From positions 1 through 49,237 of the forward strand of contig CALWQT010000017.1 in the NCBI GenBank assembly GCA_944383765.1: 49,237 nucleotides of DNA, given 5' to 3'. The notes under the pieces were generated by a model. It did not search any database and was not told the origin of the DNA. It saw only the letters and a program-made list of their open reading frames with translations. Positions 1 to 11,035 of this stretch are shown piece by piece (position 1 is the first letter of the stretch; every line of letters begins with the position of its first letter). The stretch comes from an uncultured Lachnospiraceae bacterium. GTDB taxonomy: Bacteria; Bacillota; Clostridia; Lachnospirales; Lachnospiraceae. Made by a program: the position numbers and the translations under genes.

Positions 1-132
1 AACCGTGACAATAACCGTCAGGGAGGCGGCTTTAACCGTGACAACAACCGTCAGGGAGGCGGCTTCAACCGTGACAACAACCGCCAGGGAGGCGGCTTTA
101 ACCGTGACAACAACCGTCAGGGAGGCGGCTTT
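1..132 (+). repeat. Four tandem 33-bp units inside infB
   Basis: Four consecutive 33-bp units (1-33, 34-66, 67-99, 100-132) differ by one to three third-position changes and each encodes [11 protein letters not shown]. The array may continue upstream of the window. It makes a basic, glycine-rich disordered segment in the species-variable N-terminus of IF-2. Confidence 0.95.
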
Positions 133-2097
133 TCCGGTGGAAGAAAGGATAGCGGCAAAGGCAGTGCTTCCTTCGATACGCCGATCCAGACCAAACCCCA
201 GAGCAACCGCCAGAATAAAAATAATTACAAAAATGATAAGTACGATAAACGGGACAGAGATGAAGAGATGCCAATGAAGAATGGCAGGGTGAACAAACAT
301 CCGTTCCAGATGCCTCAGAAGACCGAGCAGAAAGTGGAAGAAACCATAAAATCCATTGTGATCCCGGAAGTGCTTACAATTAAGGAACTGGCAGAGAAGA
401 TGAAACTGCAGCCTTCCGCTATTGTAAAGAAACTGTTCATGCAGGGTAAGATCGTAACTCTGAATCAGGAGATCGATTACGAGCAGGCAGAAGAAATTGC
501 TTTGGAATATGAAGTTCTTTGTGAAAAAGAAGAAAAAGTAGATGTGATCGCAGAACTGCTGAAGGAGGATGAGGAACCGGAAGACCAGATGGTGACCAGA
601 CCGCCGGTAGTGTGTGTTATGGGCCATGTAGACCATGGCAAAACTTCTTTGCTGGATGCAATCCGTCAGACCAATGTAACAGCAAAAGAAGCTGGTGGAA
701 TTACCCAGCATATTGGTGCATATGTAGTGGAAGCTAATGGACAGAAGATCACGTTTTTGGATACTCCTGGACATGAGGCGTTTACGGCCATGCGTATGCG
801 TGGAGCTCAGTCCACAGATATTGCGATTCTGGTAGTTGCAGCTGATGATGGTGTTATGCCTCAGACTGTGGAAGCAATCAATCATGCGAAGGCAGCAGGA
901 GTGGAGATCATCGTAGCCATCAATAAGATTGATAAGCCCAGCGCTAATATTGACCGTGTGAAACAGGAACTTTCCGAATACGAACTGATTCCGGAAGACT
1001 GGGGCGGTTCTACAATTTGTGTTCCCGTATCTGCCCATACAAAAGAAGGAATTCCGGAACTTCTGGAGATGATCCTGCTGGCAGCTGAAGTGAGGGAACT
1101 GAAAGCAAACCCCAACAGAAAAGCGAGAGGCCTTGTGATCGAAGCAGAGCTGGATAAGGGAAAAGGACCGGTAGCAACCGTTCTTGTGCAGAAGGGAACG
1201 CTCCACGTGGGCGACAATATTGCTGTAGGACCATGCCATGGAAAAGTCCGTGCTATGATGGATGATAAGGGACGCCGGGTGAAAGAGGCAGGTCCGTCTG
1301 TACCGGTAGAGATTCTTGGTCTGAATGATGTTCCTGGAGCCGGAGAGATCTTCATGGCTATGGACAGTGATAAAGAGGCAAGAAGCTTTGCAGAAACCTT
1401 TATTTCTGAAAGCAAGAATAAGCTGATTGAAGATACGAAGATGAAATTGTCTCTGGACGATCTGTTTACCCAGATTAAAGCAGGTAATGTGAAAGAACTG
1501 CCTCTGATCATCAAGGCAGATGTACAGGGTTCTGTGGAAGCAGTAAAACAGAGTCTGTTAAAACTTTCCAATGAGGAAGTCGTGGTCAAGGTGATTCATG
1601 GAGGCGTAGGTGCTATCAATGAGTCTGACGTTTCCCTGGCATCTGCATCCAATGCGATCATCATTGGCTTTAATGTAAGACCGGATGCTACGGCTAAATC
1701 CATTGCGGACAGAGAAAAAGTAGATATCAGACTGTATCGTGTTATCTATCAGGCGATTGAAGACGTGGAAGCTGCCATGAAAGGAATGCTGGATCCGGTA
1801 TTTGAGGAAAAAGTAATCGGTCATGCAGTGGTTCGCCAGACCTTCAAAGCTTCCGGTGTAGGAACGATTGCCGGTGCATATGTTATGGATGGTAAATTCC
1901 AGAGAGGCTGCTCCTGTAGGATCACCAGAGATGGAGAACAGCTGTTTGACGGCGCTCTGGCTTCTTTAAAACGTTTTAAAGATGATGTGAAAGAAGTGGC
2001 TGCAGGTTATGAATGCGGTCTGGTATTTGAAAAGTTCAATGATCTCCAGGAGGACGACATGGTGGAAGCATACACCATGGTGGAAGTTCCGAGATAG
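1..2097 (+). CDS. infB: Translation initiation factor IF-2, 5' end missing
   Basis: IF-2 is the GTPase that brings initiator fMet-tRNA to the 30S subunit and promotes subunit joining. The frame is open from base 1, so the start lies outside the window; 698 codons are visible. The order is an Arg/Asn/Gly-rich disordered N-terminal part (codons 1 to about 90, with four 11-residue repeats), an IF2_N module, then the G domain with G1 GHVDHGKT (visible codons 208-215), G3 DTPGHEAF and G4 NKID, followed by domains II to IV ending at a TAG. It heads the visible part of an infB-rbfA-nrnA-truB-ribF series, the usual Clostridia order. The identification is certain; only the N-terminus is lacking. Confidence 0.98.
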   Translation, partial: NRDNNRQGGGFNRDNNRQGGGFNRDNNRQGGGFNRDNNRQGGGFSGGRKDSGKGSASFDTPIQTKPQSNRQNKNNYKNDKYDKRDRDEEMPMKNGRVNKHPFQMPQKTEQKVEETIKSIVIPEVLTIKELAEKMKLQPSAIVKKLFMQGKIVTLNQEIDYEQAEEIALEYEVLCEKEEKVDVIAELLKEDEEPEDQMVTRPPVVCVMGHVDHGKTSLLDAIRQTNVTAKEAGGITQHIGAYVVEANGQKITFLDTPGHEAFTAMRMRGAQSTDIAILVVAADDGVMPQTVEAINHAKAAGVEIIVAINKIDKPSANIDRVKQELSEYELIPEDWGGSTICVPVSAHTKEGIPELLEMILLAAEVRELKANPNRKARGLVIEAELDKGKGPVATVLVQKGTLHVGDNIAVGPCHGKVRAMMDDKGRRVKEAGPSVPVEILGLNDVPGAGEIFMAMDSDKEARSFAETFISESKNKLIEDTKMKLSLDDLFTQIKAGNVKELPLIIKADVQGSVEAVKQSLLKLSNEEVVVKVIHGGVGAINESDVSLASASNAIIIGFNVRPDATAKSIADREKVDIRLYRVIYQAIEDVEAAMKGMLDPVFEEKVIGHAVVRQTFKASGVGTIAGAYVMDGKFQRGCSCRITRDGEQLFDGALASLKRFKDDVKEVAAGYECGLVFEKFNDLQEDDMVEAYTMVEVPR

Positions 2098-2181
2098 GAA
2101 GTTTCCTTTTAGTTTTCCGGTTCCGGCATGAGGAATCCATTGCCGGAACGGTCCACCTGGGAAATCAGGAAAGGTGGAATC

Positions 2182-2556
2182 ATGCGAAAAAACAGTATTA
2201 AAAATACGAGAATCAATATGGAAGTTCAGAGAGAACTTTCTGAAATCATTCGTTCCGAGATCAAGGATCCCAGAATTCATCCTATGACGACGGTGGTATC
2301 TGTGGATGTGACTCCTGACCTGAAATACTGTAAGGCATATGTCAGTGTCCTTGGGGATGCAGAAGCGGCACAGGAGACGATTCAGGGCTTAAAGAGTGCG
2401 GTTGGCTATGTGCGCAGGGAACTGGCGCACAGAGTTAATTTGAGGAATACTCCGGAAATCACGTTTGTTTTGGACCAGTCTATTGAATACGGGGTTCATA
2501 TGTCACATCTGATTGATGAAGTGACCAAAGATCTGAAAGAGGATACGGAAGAATAG
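2182..2556 (+). CDS. rbfA: Ribosome-binding factor A
   Basis: RbfA is a small KH-fold factor that binds the free 30S subunit and assists 16S rRNA 5'-end maturation and cold adaptation. The 124-residue product has the family N-terminus (MRKNSIKNTRINMEVQREL), the conserved KDPRI segment and a VSVDVTPDLKYCKAYVSVLG strand region. An upstream in-frame ATG at 2128 would add 18 unrelated residues, while the ATG at 2182 is preceded by AGGAAAGGTGG, so the shorter form is chosen. It follows infB by 84 bp in the same operon. Confidence 0.96.
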   Translation: MRKNSIKNTRINMEVQRELSEIIRSEIKDPRIHPMTTVVSVDVTPDLKYCKAYVSVLGDAEAAQETIQGLKSAVGYVRRELAHRVNLRNTPEITFVLDQSIEYGVHMSHLIDEVTKDLKEDTEE

Positions 2557-2578
2557 AGGACGGCTCTGCCGGAATATG

Positions 2579-2618
2579 ACAAGCACCATCCGGCAGATAG
2601 TCTGCCTGCGGTGCTTGT
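2579..2618 (+). terminator. Stem-loop between rbfA and nrnA
   Basis: ACAAGCACC (2579-2587) pairs with GGTGCTTGT (2610-2618), enclosing an inner GGCAGA/TCTGCC stem with a three-base loop. The T-run that follows is interrupted (TTGATTTTAG), so it is more likely a weak attenuator or mRNA-processing hairpin than a full terminator. Confidence 0.5.
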
Positions 2619-2654
2619 TTGATTTTAGATAAAGGGGAGGAAAGGAGGCCTGCA

Positions 2655-3611
2655 ATGGGTTTTTTTGAGACGATACTGAAAAACAGAAAAACAGCAGTGG
2701 TACTGGGGCATTTGAATCCAGATGGGGATTGCGTCGGTTCCTGCCTGGCGGTATGTAATTATATTGTGGATAATTGTCCTGAAGTTGATGTGAAGGTTTA
2801 TCTGGATGAGCCGGCAGATAAGTTTGCATATTTGAGAGGATTTGACAGGATCCATACAGAGGTTCCGGAACAGTTTTCTGCTCAGGTGTGTATCTGTCTG
2901 GACAGCGGAGATAAAGAAAGACTGGGAAGATTCGGAGGCTTTCTGGAATCTGCGGAATTCAGCGTGTGTGTGGATCACCATATTACGAATACAGGATATG
3001 GAATGGAAAATCGGATTCAGCCGGATGCCAGTTCAACTTGTGAAGTGTTATTTGGACTGATGGAAGAAGAAAAGATTTCCAGGGAAACTGCTGAGTGCCT
3101 GTATACGGGAATGGTGCATGATACAGGGGTTTTCCAGTACAGCAATACTTCGGAAAAGACTATGGAAATTGCCGGAAAACTGATGGCGAAGGGAATTCCT
3201 TATTCCACGATTATTTCGGAAAGTTTTTACCAGAAGACTTATGTACAGAACCAGATTCTGGGAAGAGCTCTGTTGGAAAGTGTGTTGTTTTGTGATGGAC
3301 AGTGTATTTTCAGTGTGATCCGAAAAAAGGATATGGATTTTTATGGAGCTGACAGCAGGGATATGGACGGTATCGTGGAACAGCTGAGGAATACTAAGGG
3401 CGTGGAGTGTGCCATATTCCTGTATGAAAAACAATTCCAGGAATTTAAAGTGAGCATGCGTTCCAAAAACCGGGTGGACGTAAGCAAGATTGCATCGTAT
3501 TTCGGCGGCGGAGGCCATATCAGGGCAGCCGGCTGTACCATGAACGGTAGCATTTATGATGTGATCAACAATCTTTCCGCCCATATTGTAAAGCAGCTAA
3601 AGGAAGAGTAA
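2655..3611 (+). CDS. nrnA: DHH-family phosphoesterase, NrnA type (oligoribonuclease / pAp phosphatase)
   Basis: NrnA-type enzymes degrade nanoRNAs to mononucleotides and dephosphorylate pAp. The 318-residue product has the DHH domain with HLNPDGDCVGS near residue 20, the DHH motif itself in VCVDHHITNTGYG, and the C-terminal DHHA1 motif GGGGHIRAAGC. ATG 2655 lies 5-6 bases after AAAGGAGG; an earlier in-frame ATG at 2619 has no such site and would place the RBS inside the gene. It lies between rbfA and truB, the common Firmicutes position. The exact substrate (nanoRNA, pAp or c-di-NMP breakdown product) cannot be read from the sequence. Confidence 0.93.
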   Translation: MGFFETILKNRKTAVVLGHLNPDGDCVGSCLAVCNYIVDNCPEVDVKVYLDEPADKFAYLRGFDRIHTEVPEQFSAQVCICLDSGDKERLGRFGGFLESAEFSVCVDHHITNTGYGMENRIQPDASSTCEVLFGLMEEEKISRETAECLYTGMVHDTGVFQYSNTSEKTMEIAGKLMAKGIPYSTIISESFYQKTYVQNQILGRALLESVLFCDGQCIFSVIRKKDMDFYGADSRDMDGIVEQLRNTKGVECAIFLYEKQFQEFKVSMRSKNRVDVSKIASYFGGGGHIRAAGCTMNGSIYDVINNLSAHIVKQLKEE

Positions 3612-3617
3612 CGACTG

Positions 3618-4535
3618 ATGTATGATGGAATCATAAATATATATAAAGAAGCAGGCTTTACGTCCCACGATGTGGTGGCGAAACTGCGGGGAATATTGAA
3701 ACAGAAAAAAATAGGGCATACAGGAACCCTGGATCCTGATGCAGAAGGGGTATTGCCTGTATGTCTGGGAAAAGGAACGAAACTCTGTGAATTCCTTACA
3801 GATAAAACCAAAGAGTACCAGGCGGTACTCCTTTTGGGTGTGGAAACAGACACCCAGGATGCCGGAGGCCAGATCGTGTCATATGGAAATTCTCAGGTAA
3901 TGGATAGTCTTACGGAAGAAGGGGTGAGGGAAACGATCATGAGCTTTGTAGGTCCCTATGAACAGATACCGCCTATGTATTCTGCTTTAAAAGTAAATGG
4001 CCAGAAGCTTTGTGACCTGGCAAGAGCCGGGAAAGTGGTGGAACGTAAAGCAAGACCGGTAGAAATCCTGTCTATTTCCATAGATAATATTTGCCTGCCC
4101 AGGATTACGATGACAGTGTCCTGTTCTAAGGGAACTTATATCCGGACACTTTGCCATGATATAGGAAAAAAACTGGGGGTGGGAGGCTGCATGGAAAAGC
4201 TTCTCAGGACCAGATCCGGGAATTTTGCCCTGGAGACCGCTCTGACATTGGGACAGGTTGAGAAAGCCAGGGATGAAGGAACACTGGAACGATATATTTT
4301 GCCTGTTGATGAGGTATTTGCTGATTATCCTGCATGGACCGTGCAGGGTCAGGCAGAAAAACTGGTAAGAAATGGAAATCCATTTTGTCCGGACCTTTCT
4401 GGAGAGACCGGACAGAAGGAATTGCCTTCCGTGATCCGGGTTTACGACAGCAGTGGGATATTCATAGGAATCTATGTTTACAGGAAAGAGAGACAATGGT
4501 TCCAGCCACAGAAGATATTTGCAGGGGGGCAATGA
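3618..4535 (+). CDS. truB: tRNA pseudouridine(55) synthase TruB
   Basis: TruB isomerises U55 to pseudouridine in the T-loop of tRNAs. The 305-residue product starts with DGIINIYKEAGFTSHDVV and contains GHTGTLDPDAEGVLP, with the catalytic aspartate being the first Asp of this segment, then KGTYIRTLCHDIG. It begins 6 bp after the nrnA stop, and its own stop is one base before the ribF start, so translation of the three genes is probably coupled. Confidence 0.97.
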   Translation: MYDGIINIYKEAGFTSHDVVAKLRGILKQKKIGHTGTLDPDAEGVLPVCLGKGTKLCEFLTDKTKEYQAVLLLGVETDTQDAGGQIVSYGNSQVMDSLTEEGVRETIMSFVGPYEQIPPMYSALKVNGQKLCDLARAGKVVERKARPVEILSISIDNICLPRITMTVSCSKGTYIRTLCHDIGKKLGVGGCMEKLLRTRSGNFALETALTLGQVEKARDEGTLERYILPVDEVFADYPAWTVQGQAEKLVRNGNPFCPDLSGETGQKELPSVIRVYDSSGIFIGIYVYRKERQWFQPQKIFAGGQ

Positions 4536-4536
4536 G

Positions 4537-5496
4537 ATGAAATGTCTGACAGGAACGAAAGAATTTCATATTGATGAGCCTACGGTAGTTACCATTGGAA
4601 AATTTGATGGAAAACATCGGGGACATCAGAAACTTTTAAAGACCATGGTGGATATCAAACGGGCCAAAGGCTTGAAAGTGGCTGTATTTACATTCAGCAA
4701 AGTCCCTGCAGGAGTATTGAAACAGGAGAACCGTACGGTGATCACCACCAATGAGGAGAGAGAAAACAGCCTGGCAGCAGCTGGAGTGGATTATCTGGTG
4801 GAATATCCATTTACAGAACGGATCGCCCATATGCCGGCAGAAGAGTTTGTAAGTACGGTGCTGGTAAAAGAGATGAATGCGAAAGCTGTGGTGGCGGGAA
4901 CGGACTGCGGCTTTGGCTATCAGAGGGCAGGGAATATCGAATTGTTGAAAAAACTGGCTCCTGAGTGGGGTTATGAAGTAATAGTCATTGAAAAGGAGCA
5001 GGAAGACCATCGTGACATCAGCAGTACATTTATCAGGGAGGAACTGAGCAAGGGAAATATCAGGAAAGCCAATGAACTGCTGGGAGAACCTTATTCCATT
5101 CATGGAACTGTGGTACATGGAAACCATATTGGCGGAAGTGTACTGGGATTTCCAACTGCAAATCTGATTCCGCCGCCGGAAAAACATCTGCCGCTGTTTG
5201 GTGTTTATGTATCCCAGACCGTGGTAGATGGACGGGTTTACGGAGGTGTTACCAATATCGGACGGAAGCCTACAGTGGAAGGAGAGTTTCCAGTTGGTGT
5301 GGAGACGTTTCTGTTCGGGCTTGATGAAGACATTTATGGAAAAAAGATAGAAGTAAGGCTTCTTGATTTTATCCGCCCGGAGAAAAAATTTGGAAGTCTC
5401 CAGGAACTGAAAGAACAGATTGAACGGGATAAACAGACCAGTATTTCCATTCTTTCCAGTGAAGAATTTGATCAATCATCAGAGGATAAGGGATAA
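4537..5496 (+). CDS. ribF: Bifunctional riboflavin kinase / FAD synthetase
   Basis: RibF converts riboflavin to FMN and FMN to FAD. The 319-residue product has the N-terminal FAD synthetase nucleotidyltransferase domain (TIGKFDGKHRGHQKLL, ISSTFIREELSKG) and the C-terminal riboflavin kinase domain (GFPTANL, YGGVTNIGRKPT, ending near LDFIRPEKKF). ATG 4537 is one base after the truB stop and has AGGGGGG just upstream. An in-frame ATG at 4474 lies inside truB and is not used here. It is the last gene of this operon and is followed by a hairpin terminator. Confidence 0.97.
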   Translation: MKCLTGTKEFHIDEPTVVTIGKFDGKHRGHQKLLKTMVDIKRAKGLKVAVFTFSKVPAGVLKQENRTVITTNEERENSLAAAGVDYLVEYPFTERIAHMPAEEFVSTVLVKEMNAKAVVAGTDCGFGYQRAGNIELLKKLAPEWGYEVIVIEKEQEDHRDISSTFIREELSKGNIRKANELLGEPYSIHGTVVHGNHIGGSVLGFPTANLIPPPEKHLPLFGVYVSQTVVDGRVYGGVTNIGRKPTVEGEFPVGVETFLFGLDEDIYGKKIEVRLLDFIRPEKKFGSLQELKEQIERDKQTSISILSSEEFDQSSEDKG

Positions 5497-5503
5497 AGGG
5501 AAA

Positions 5504-5532
5504 GGCAGATGCAATCTTTGCATCTGTCTTTT
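5504..5532 (+). terminator. Terminator after ribF
   Basis: GGCAGATGCAA (5504-5514) pairs over 11 bp, with one G-T, with TTGCATCTGTC (5518-5528) around a TCT loop, followed by TTTT. It separates the translation operon from the heat-shock operon. Confidence 0.85.
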
Positions 5533-5551
5533 ATATTATGTAAAAAATCCC

Positions 5552-5580
5552 TTGACAAAATTATAGAAAAGGAATATATT
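5552..5580 (+). promoter_or_regulatory. Sigma-A promoter of the hrcA operon
   Basis: The -35 box TTGACA (5552-5557) is a perfect match, the spacer is 17 bp, and the -10 box is TATATT (5575-5580). The CIRCE operator begins 13 bp downstream, covering the expected start of transcription. Confidence 0.9.
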
Positions 5581-5593
5581 ATCAATGTAAATA

Positions 5594-5620
5594 TTAGCAC
5601 TCTTAAAAGCCGAGTGCTAA
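5594..5620 (+). promoter_or_regulatory. CIRCE operator (HrcA binding site)
   Basis: The perfect CIRCE inverted repeat is TTAGCACTC, nine bases, GAGTGCTAA. It lies between the promoter and hrcA, so HrcA should repress its own operon until GroE-dependent HrcA activity falls on heat shock. Confidence 0.98.
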
Positions 5621-5645
5621 TAAATCGGAAGAAAGGGTGGAAGAT

Positions 5646-6692
5646 ATGGAACTGGACGCGAGAAAAGTTACAATTTTAAAAGCGATCATCAAGACTTATC
5701 TGGAAACAGGAGAGCCGGTAGGTTCCAGGACCATTTCCAAGTATTCCGATCTGCAGCTGAGTTCTGCTACCATTCGCAATGAGATGTCAGATCTGGAGGA
5801 GATGGGGTATATTATTCAGCCTCATACCTCAGCAGGAAGAATACCGTCTGACAAAGGCTATCGGTTTTATGTGGACCAGATCATGGAAGAAAAAGATCAG
5901 GAAGTCACAGAGATTAAGGAACTGATGGTACAGCGGGTGGACCGGGTAGAACTGCTGCTGAAAAAGATGGCTCAGATACTGGCGGCAAATACCAATTATG
6001 CAGCTATGATCAGCGGCCCCCAATATCATCAGAATAAGCTGAAATTTATCCAGCTTTCAAGGGTGGATGAGAGGAAGCTTCTGGTAGTGACAGTAGTGGA
6101 AGGAAACATCATTAAGAATGCCATCATTGATGTGAACGAGGCAGTGGGCGATGAGGAATTGCTGAATCTGAATATCCTGCTGAACACCAGCCTGAATGGG
6201 CTGACGATTGAGGAAATCAATCTGGGTGTGATCAGCCGGCTGAAAGAAAAAGCAGGGCTTCACAGCCATGTGGTGGAACTGGTACTGAATGAAGTGGCGG
6301 AAGCGATTCGGGTCGATGAGGAAGAGCTGGAGATTTACACCAGCGGAGCCACGAATATTTTTAAATATCCAGAGCTGAGCGACGGTGAGAAAGCAAGTAA
6401 GCTGCTTAGTACCTTTGAACAGAAGGAAGTGCTTCAGGATCTGATTGATGAAGTGAATCAGAACGAACATGATTCTGACACAGGAATTCAGGTCTATATC
6501 GGTGATGAGATGCCGGTACAGGGAATGAGGGACTGCAGCGTGGTCACTGCCAATTATGAATTAGGAGAAGGACTCAGGGGAACGATAGGAATCATAGGAC
6601 CGAAACGTATGGATTATGAAAAAGTCCTGGGTACTTTGAAAAATCTGATGAATCAGCTGGATATGACGTTTAAGAAGGAAAAAGGTGATTAG
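5646..6692 (+). CDS. hrcA: Heat-inducible transcription repressor HrcA
   Basis: HrcA is the winged-helix repressor that binds CIRCE and controls class I heat-shock genes; its activity depends on GroEL. The 348-residue product carries the N-terminal wHTH (LDARKVTILKAIIKTYLETG, then VGSRTISK and SSATIRNEMSDLEEMGYI) followed by the HrcA dimerisation and inserted domains. ATG 5646 sits five bases after GGTGG and is preferred over an in-frame GTG at 5637 that overlaps the RBS. It is the first gene of the operon and its target site lies directly upstream. Confidence 0.97.
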   Translation: MELDARKVTILKAIIKTYLETGEPVGSRTISKYSDLQLSSATIRNEMSDLEEMGYIIQPHTSAGRIPSDKGYRFYVDQIMEEKDQEVTEIKELMVQRVDRVELLLKKMAQILAANTNYAAMISGPQYHQNKLKFIQLSRVDERKLLVVTVVEGNIIKNAIIDVNEAVGDEELLNLNILLNTSLNGLTIEEINLGVISRLKEKAGLHSHVVELVLNEVAEAIRVDEEELEIYTSGATNIFKYPELSDGEKASKLLSTFEQKEVLQDLIDEVNQNEHDSDTGIQVYIGDEMPVQGMRDCSVVTANYELGEGLRGTIGIIGPKRMDYEKVLGTLKNLMNQLDMTFKKEKGD

Positions 6693-6695
6693 CAA

Positions 6696-7328
6696 GTGGA
6701 TAGAGAAGAAAAAGATAAGAAAGATCATGCTGGTATGGCTCCGGATATAGAAGGTGAAACGGAGGCAGCTGTTTTGGAAGAGGAAAGCCAGGCAGAAGAA
6801 AACCAGGAGGCTGAGAATCCAGAAGAAACAGAGATACCGGAAGAGGAAAAAGCAGAAAAGAAGGGATTATTCCGAAAGAAGGAAAAGAAAGATCCCAGAG
6901 ATGAAAAAATAGAGGAGCTTACAGACCTGCTGCGGAGAAATATGGCGGAATTTGATAATTTCAGAAAGAGAACAGAAAAAGAAAAATCAGCCATGTTTGA
7001 AATGGGAGCCAGAGATATTCTGGAGAAAATTCTTCCGGTAGTGGATAATTTTGAGAGAGGTCTGGCGGCCATTCCGGAAGATATGAAAGACAGTTCTTTC
7101 GCTACAGGAATGGAAATGATCTATAAGCAGTTAATGAAAACCCTGGAAGATGTGGGTGTAAAGCCCATTGAGGCCGTGGGAAAAGAATTTGATCCCAATT
7201 TTCATAATGCAGTGATGCACATAGATGATGAAAGCCTGGGAGAAAATATGATAGCCGCAGAGCTTCAGAAAGGTTATATGTATCGCGACACGGTTATCCG
7301 CCACAGTATGGTTCAGGTGGCAAATTAA
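6696..7328 (+). CDS. grpE: Nucleotide exchange factor GrpE
   Basis: GrpE releases ADP from DnaK. The 210-residue product has a long Glu-rich disordered N-terminus (about residues 1-75), then the coiled-coil and beta domain with the NMAEFDNFRKRTEKEK segment, LPVVDNFERGL, and the C-terminal FDPNFHNAVMH and GYMYRDTVIRHSMV motifs. The start is a GTG at 6696, three bases after the hrcA stop and six bases after AGGTGAT. A GTG start and short spacing suggest translational coupling to hrcA. Confidence 0.96.
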   Translation: MDREEKDKKDHAGMAPDIEGETEAAVLEEESQAEENQEAENPEETEIPEEEKAEKKGLFRKKEKKDPRDEKIEELTDLLRRNMAEFDNFRKRTEKEKSAMFEMGARDILEKILPVVDNFERGLAAIPEDMKDSSFATGMEMIYKQLMKTLEDVGVKPIEAVGKEFDPNFHNAVMHIDDESLGENMIAAELQKGYMYRDTVIRHSMVQVAN

Positions 7329-7357
7329 ACAGAGTAACTGGTAAAATCAGAATATAG

Positions 7358-9256
<1,899 letters not shown>

Positions 9257-9280
9257 AGGTAAGATATAACATAAATGGAA

Positions 9281-9311
9281 TCACTGCGGCAGGTTCTGCT
9301 GCAGTGGTTTT
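9281..9311 (+). terminator. Stem-loop between dnaK and dnaJ
   Basis: TCACTGCGGCAG (9281-9292) pairs over 12 bp, with two G-T pairs, with CTGCTGCAGTGG (9296-9307), has a GTT loop and is followed by TTTT. No promoter is evident before dnaJ, so this probably acts as a leaky terminator or stabilising hairpin that lowers dnaJ expression relative to dnaK. Confidence 0.65.
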
Positions 9312-9335
9312 CCTGCGTATGAAAGGGAAACTTAC

Positions 9336-10478
9336 ATGGCAGAAAGCAAGAGAGATTATTATGAGGTCCTTGGTGTTTCCAGGGATGCGGATGATGCGGC
9401 TTTAAAAAAGGCTTATCGTGCATTGGCAAAAAAATATCATCCAGATGCGAATCCGGGAGATAAAGAAGCAGAACAGAAATTTAAAGAAGCTTCTGAGGCA
9501 TACAGCGTGTTAAGCGACCCGGAAAAGCGAAAACAGTATGACCAGTTTGGCCATGCCGCATTTGAAGGCGGAGCAGGAGGAGCTGGCGGTTTTAATTACG
9601 GTAACTTCTCTGATATGGGCGATATTTTTGGTGACATTTTTGGCGATTTCTTTGGAGGCGGCAGAAGTTACCGGAGCGGTGGCAGAAGCAATGGACCGAT
9701 GAGAGGAGCCAGTGTCAGAACATCGGTAAGGATTACATTTGAAGAAGCAATTTCCGGCTGTGAGAAAGAAATTGAAGTAAATTATAAGGAAGAATGCAGC
9801 GACTGTCATGGAACAGGAGCAAAACCAGGAACTTCTCCTCAGACCTGTCCGAAATGTAATGGAAAAGGTAAGATTGTTTATACCCAGGACTGGTTTTTAG
9901 GTTCTATGCAGAATGTGCAGACCTGTCCGGATTGTAACGGTACAGGAAAAGTAGTGAAAGAGAAATGCCCGAAATGTTACGGTGCAGGTTACATTTCTAC
10001 CAGAAAGAAATTTAAGGTTACCATTCCGGCAGGTATTGATAATGGACAGAGTATCCGTCTGGCAGAGAAAGGGGAACCTGGTGTGAATGGAGGAGGAAGG
10101 GGAGACCTGCTGGTAGAGGTAGTAGTATCTTCTCATCCTATTTTTAAACGTCAGAATATGAATATCTTCTCTACTGTTCCGATTTCATTTGCCAGAGCAG
10201 CACTTGGAGGTCCAATCCGCATTAAGACAGTGGACGGAGAAGTGGAGTACGAAGTAAAGGCTGGTACCCAGACAGACACCAAGGTCCGCCTGAAAGGAAA
10301 AGGCGTACCGTCATTGCGGAACAAAGCAGTGAGAGGTGATCACTATGTGACTCTGGTAGTTCAGGTACCGGAAAGAATGACGGAAGCGCAGAAAGAAGCC
10401 CTGAGGAAATTTGATGAAGCGATGACAGGAGTAGCTTCGGAAGGTGAAAAGCATAGGAAAAAGGGGTTATTTAAGTAA
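9336..10478 (+). CDS. dnaJ: Chaperone protein DnaJ (Hsp40)
   Basis: DnaJ stimulates DnaK ATPase and delivers substrates. The 380-residue product has the J domain (residues 5-70, HPD motif in [10 protein letters not shown]), a Gly/Phe-rich linker, the zinc domain with four CxxCxGxG repeats ([32 protein letters not shown]) and the C-terminal substrate-binding domains. It is a complete type I DnaJ. The RBS GAAAGGGAAA precedes ATG 9336. It is the last gene of the heat-shock operon. Confidence 0.98.
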   Translation: MAESKRDYYEVLGVSRDADDAALKKAYRALAKKYHPDANPGDKEAEQKFKEASEAYSVLSDPEKRKQYDQFGHAAFEGGAGGAGGFNYGNFSDMGDIFGDIFGDFFGGGRSYRSGGRSNGPMRGASVRTSVRITFEEAISGCEKEIEVNYKEECSDCHGTGAKPGTSPQTCPKCNGKGKIVYTQDWFLGSMQNVQTCPDCNGTGKVVKEKCPKCYGAGYISTRKKFKVTIPAGIDNGQSIRLAEKGEPGVNGGGRGDLLVEVVVSSHPIFKRQNMNIFSTVPISFARAALGGPIRIKTVDGEVEYEVKAGTQTDTKVRLKGKGVPSLRNKAVRGDHYVTLVVQVPERMTEAQKEALRKFDEAMTGVASEGEKHRKKGLFK

Positions 10479-10483
10479 ATAAG

Positions 10484-10522
10484 AAAAACGGCATCTGACC
10501 GGATTGGTCAGATGCCGTTTTT
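10484..10522. terminator. Bidirectional terminator between dnaJ and the NusG-II gene
   Basis: AAAAACGGCATCTGACC (10484-10500) and GGTCAGATGCCGTTTTT (10506-10522) form a perfect 17-bp stem with a five-base loop. A-run and T-run flanks serve both strands of this convergent pair. Confidence 0.95.
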
Positions 10523-10563
10523 CTGCTTTCGATACATTACATTCATACAACCGGAAAATACTT

Positions 10564-10926
10564 TCAGTCAGTTCCCTGTACGATGGTGACTACCACCCGG
10601 TTGGGAAGGCACACGATTGTTTCGCCGGTATTATGGATCTGGCCGGTGTGGACGCATACCAGATCAGGGCAGGAAGCTTCTGTGACGGATACAGCCTGAT
10701 GAGATACGGTAACGGTATTGGTGCCTCCCTGGTAACCGGTGACGGTCAGTACGGTGTCCTGGTTCAGATCCAGAGTGGTGACGGTTTCTCCGTCTACAGA
10801 GATTTCCGCATAAGCAGCGGGAGTGGAATTCCGGAAAGAGAACAGGGCGTATAAAAAACAGGAGAAGAGCAAGACTGCACCCATCAGCAGAAAATCTCCT
10901 TTTTTAAAAATATGTTTCTGGTTCAT
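10564..10926 (-). CDS. NusG domain II-containing membrane-anchored protein
   Basis: The 120-residue product has one N-terminal transmembrane segment (about residues 12-30) and an extracytoplasmic domain with the NusG domain II signature of Firmicutes (CPDLVCVHTG ... GETIVCLPNRVVV). It is not a transcription factor: it lacks the NGN domain. Homologues usually sit with Gx-type transporters and Rnf/FMN-binding genes, and a role in extracytoplasmic redox or cofactor handling has been suggested only by context. The conserved cysteines CPDLVC and IVC could be paired. ATG 10926 is preceded by AAAAGGAG. It is transcribed divergently from the Gx transporter gene. Confidence 0.88.
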   Translation of the reverse strand: MNQKHIFKKGDFLLMGAVLLFSCFLYALFSFRNSTPAAYAEISVDGETVTTLDLNQDTVLTVTGYQGGTNTVTVSHQAVSVTEASCPDLVCVHTGQIHNTGETIVCLPNRVVVTIVQGTD

Positions 10927-11035
10927 TAAAAACTCCTTTTATGATATACTCAGGATATGAAAAATAGTCTTAGGTTATTTATCATAGCACAGAAAAAAAA
11001 ACGGGACAAGATAGATTTTGAAAGGGGAAAATAAG

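Noticed and set aside
5..277. 90-codon open frame with TVREAA-like repeats
   Set aside because: It is the +1-shifted reading of the infB tandem repeats. The IF-2 frame runs through the region from base 1 and explains the periodicity.
10504..10854. 116-codon plus-strand frame after dnaJ
   Set aside because: It starts inside the terminator stem and overlaps the clear NusG domain II gene on the other strand.
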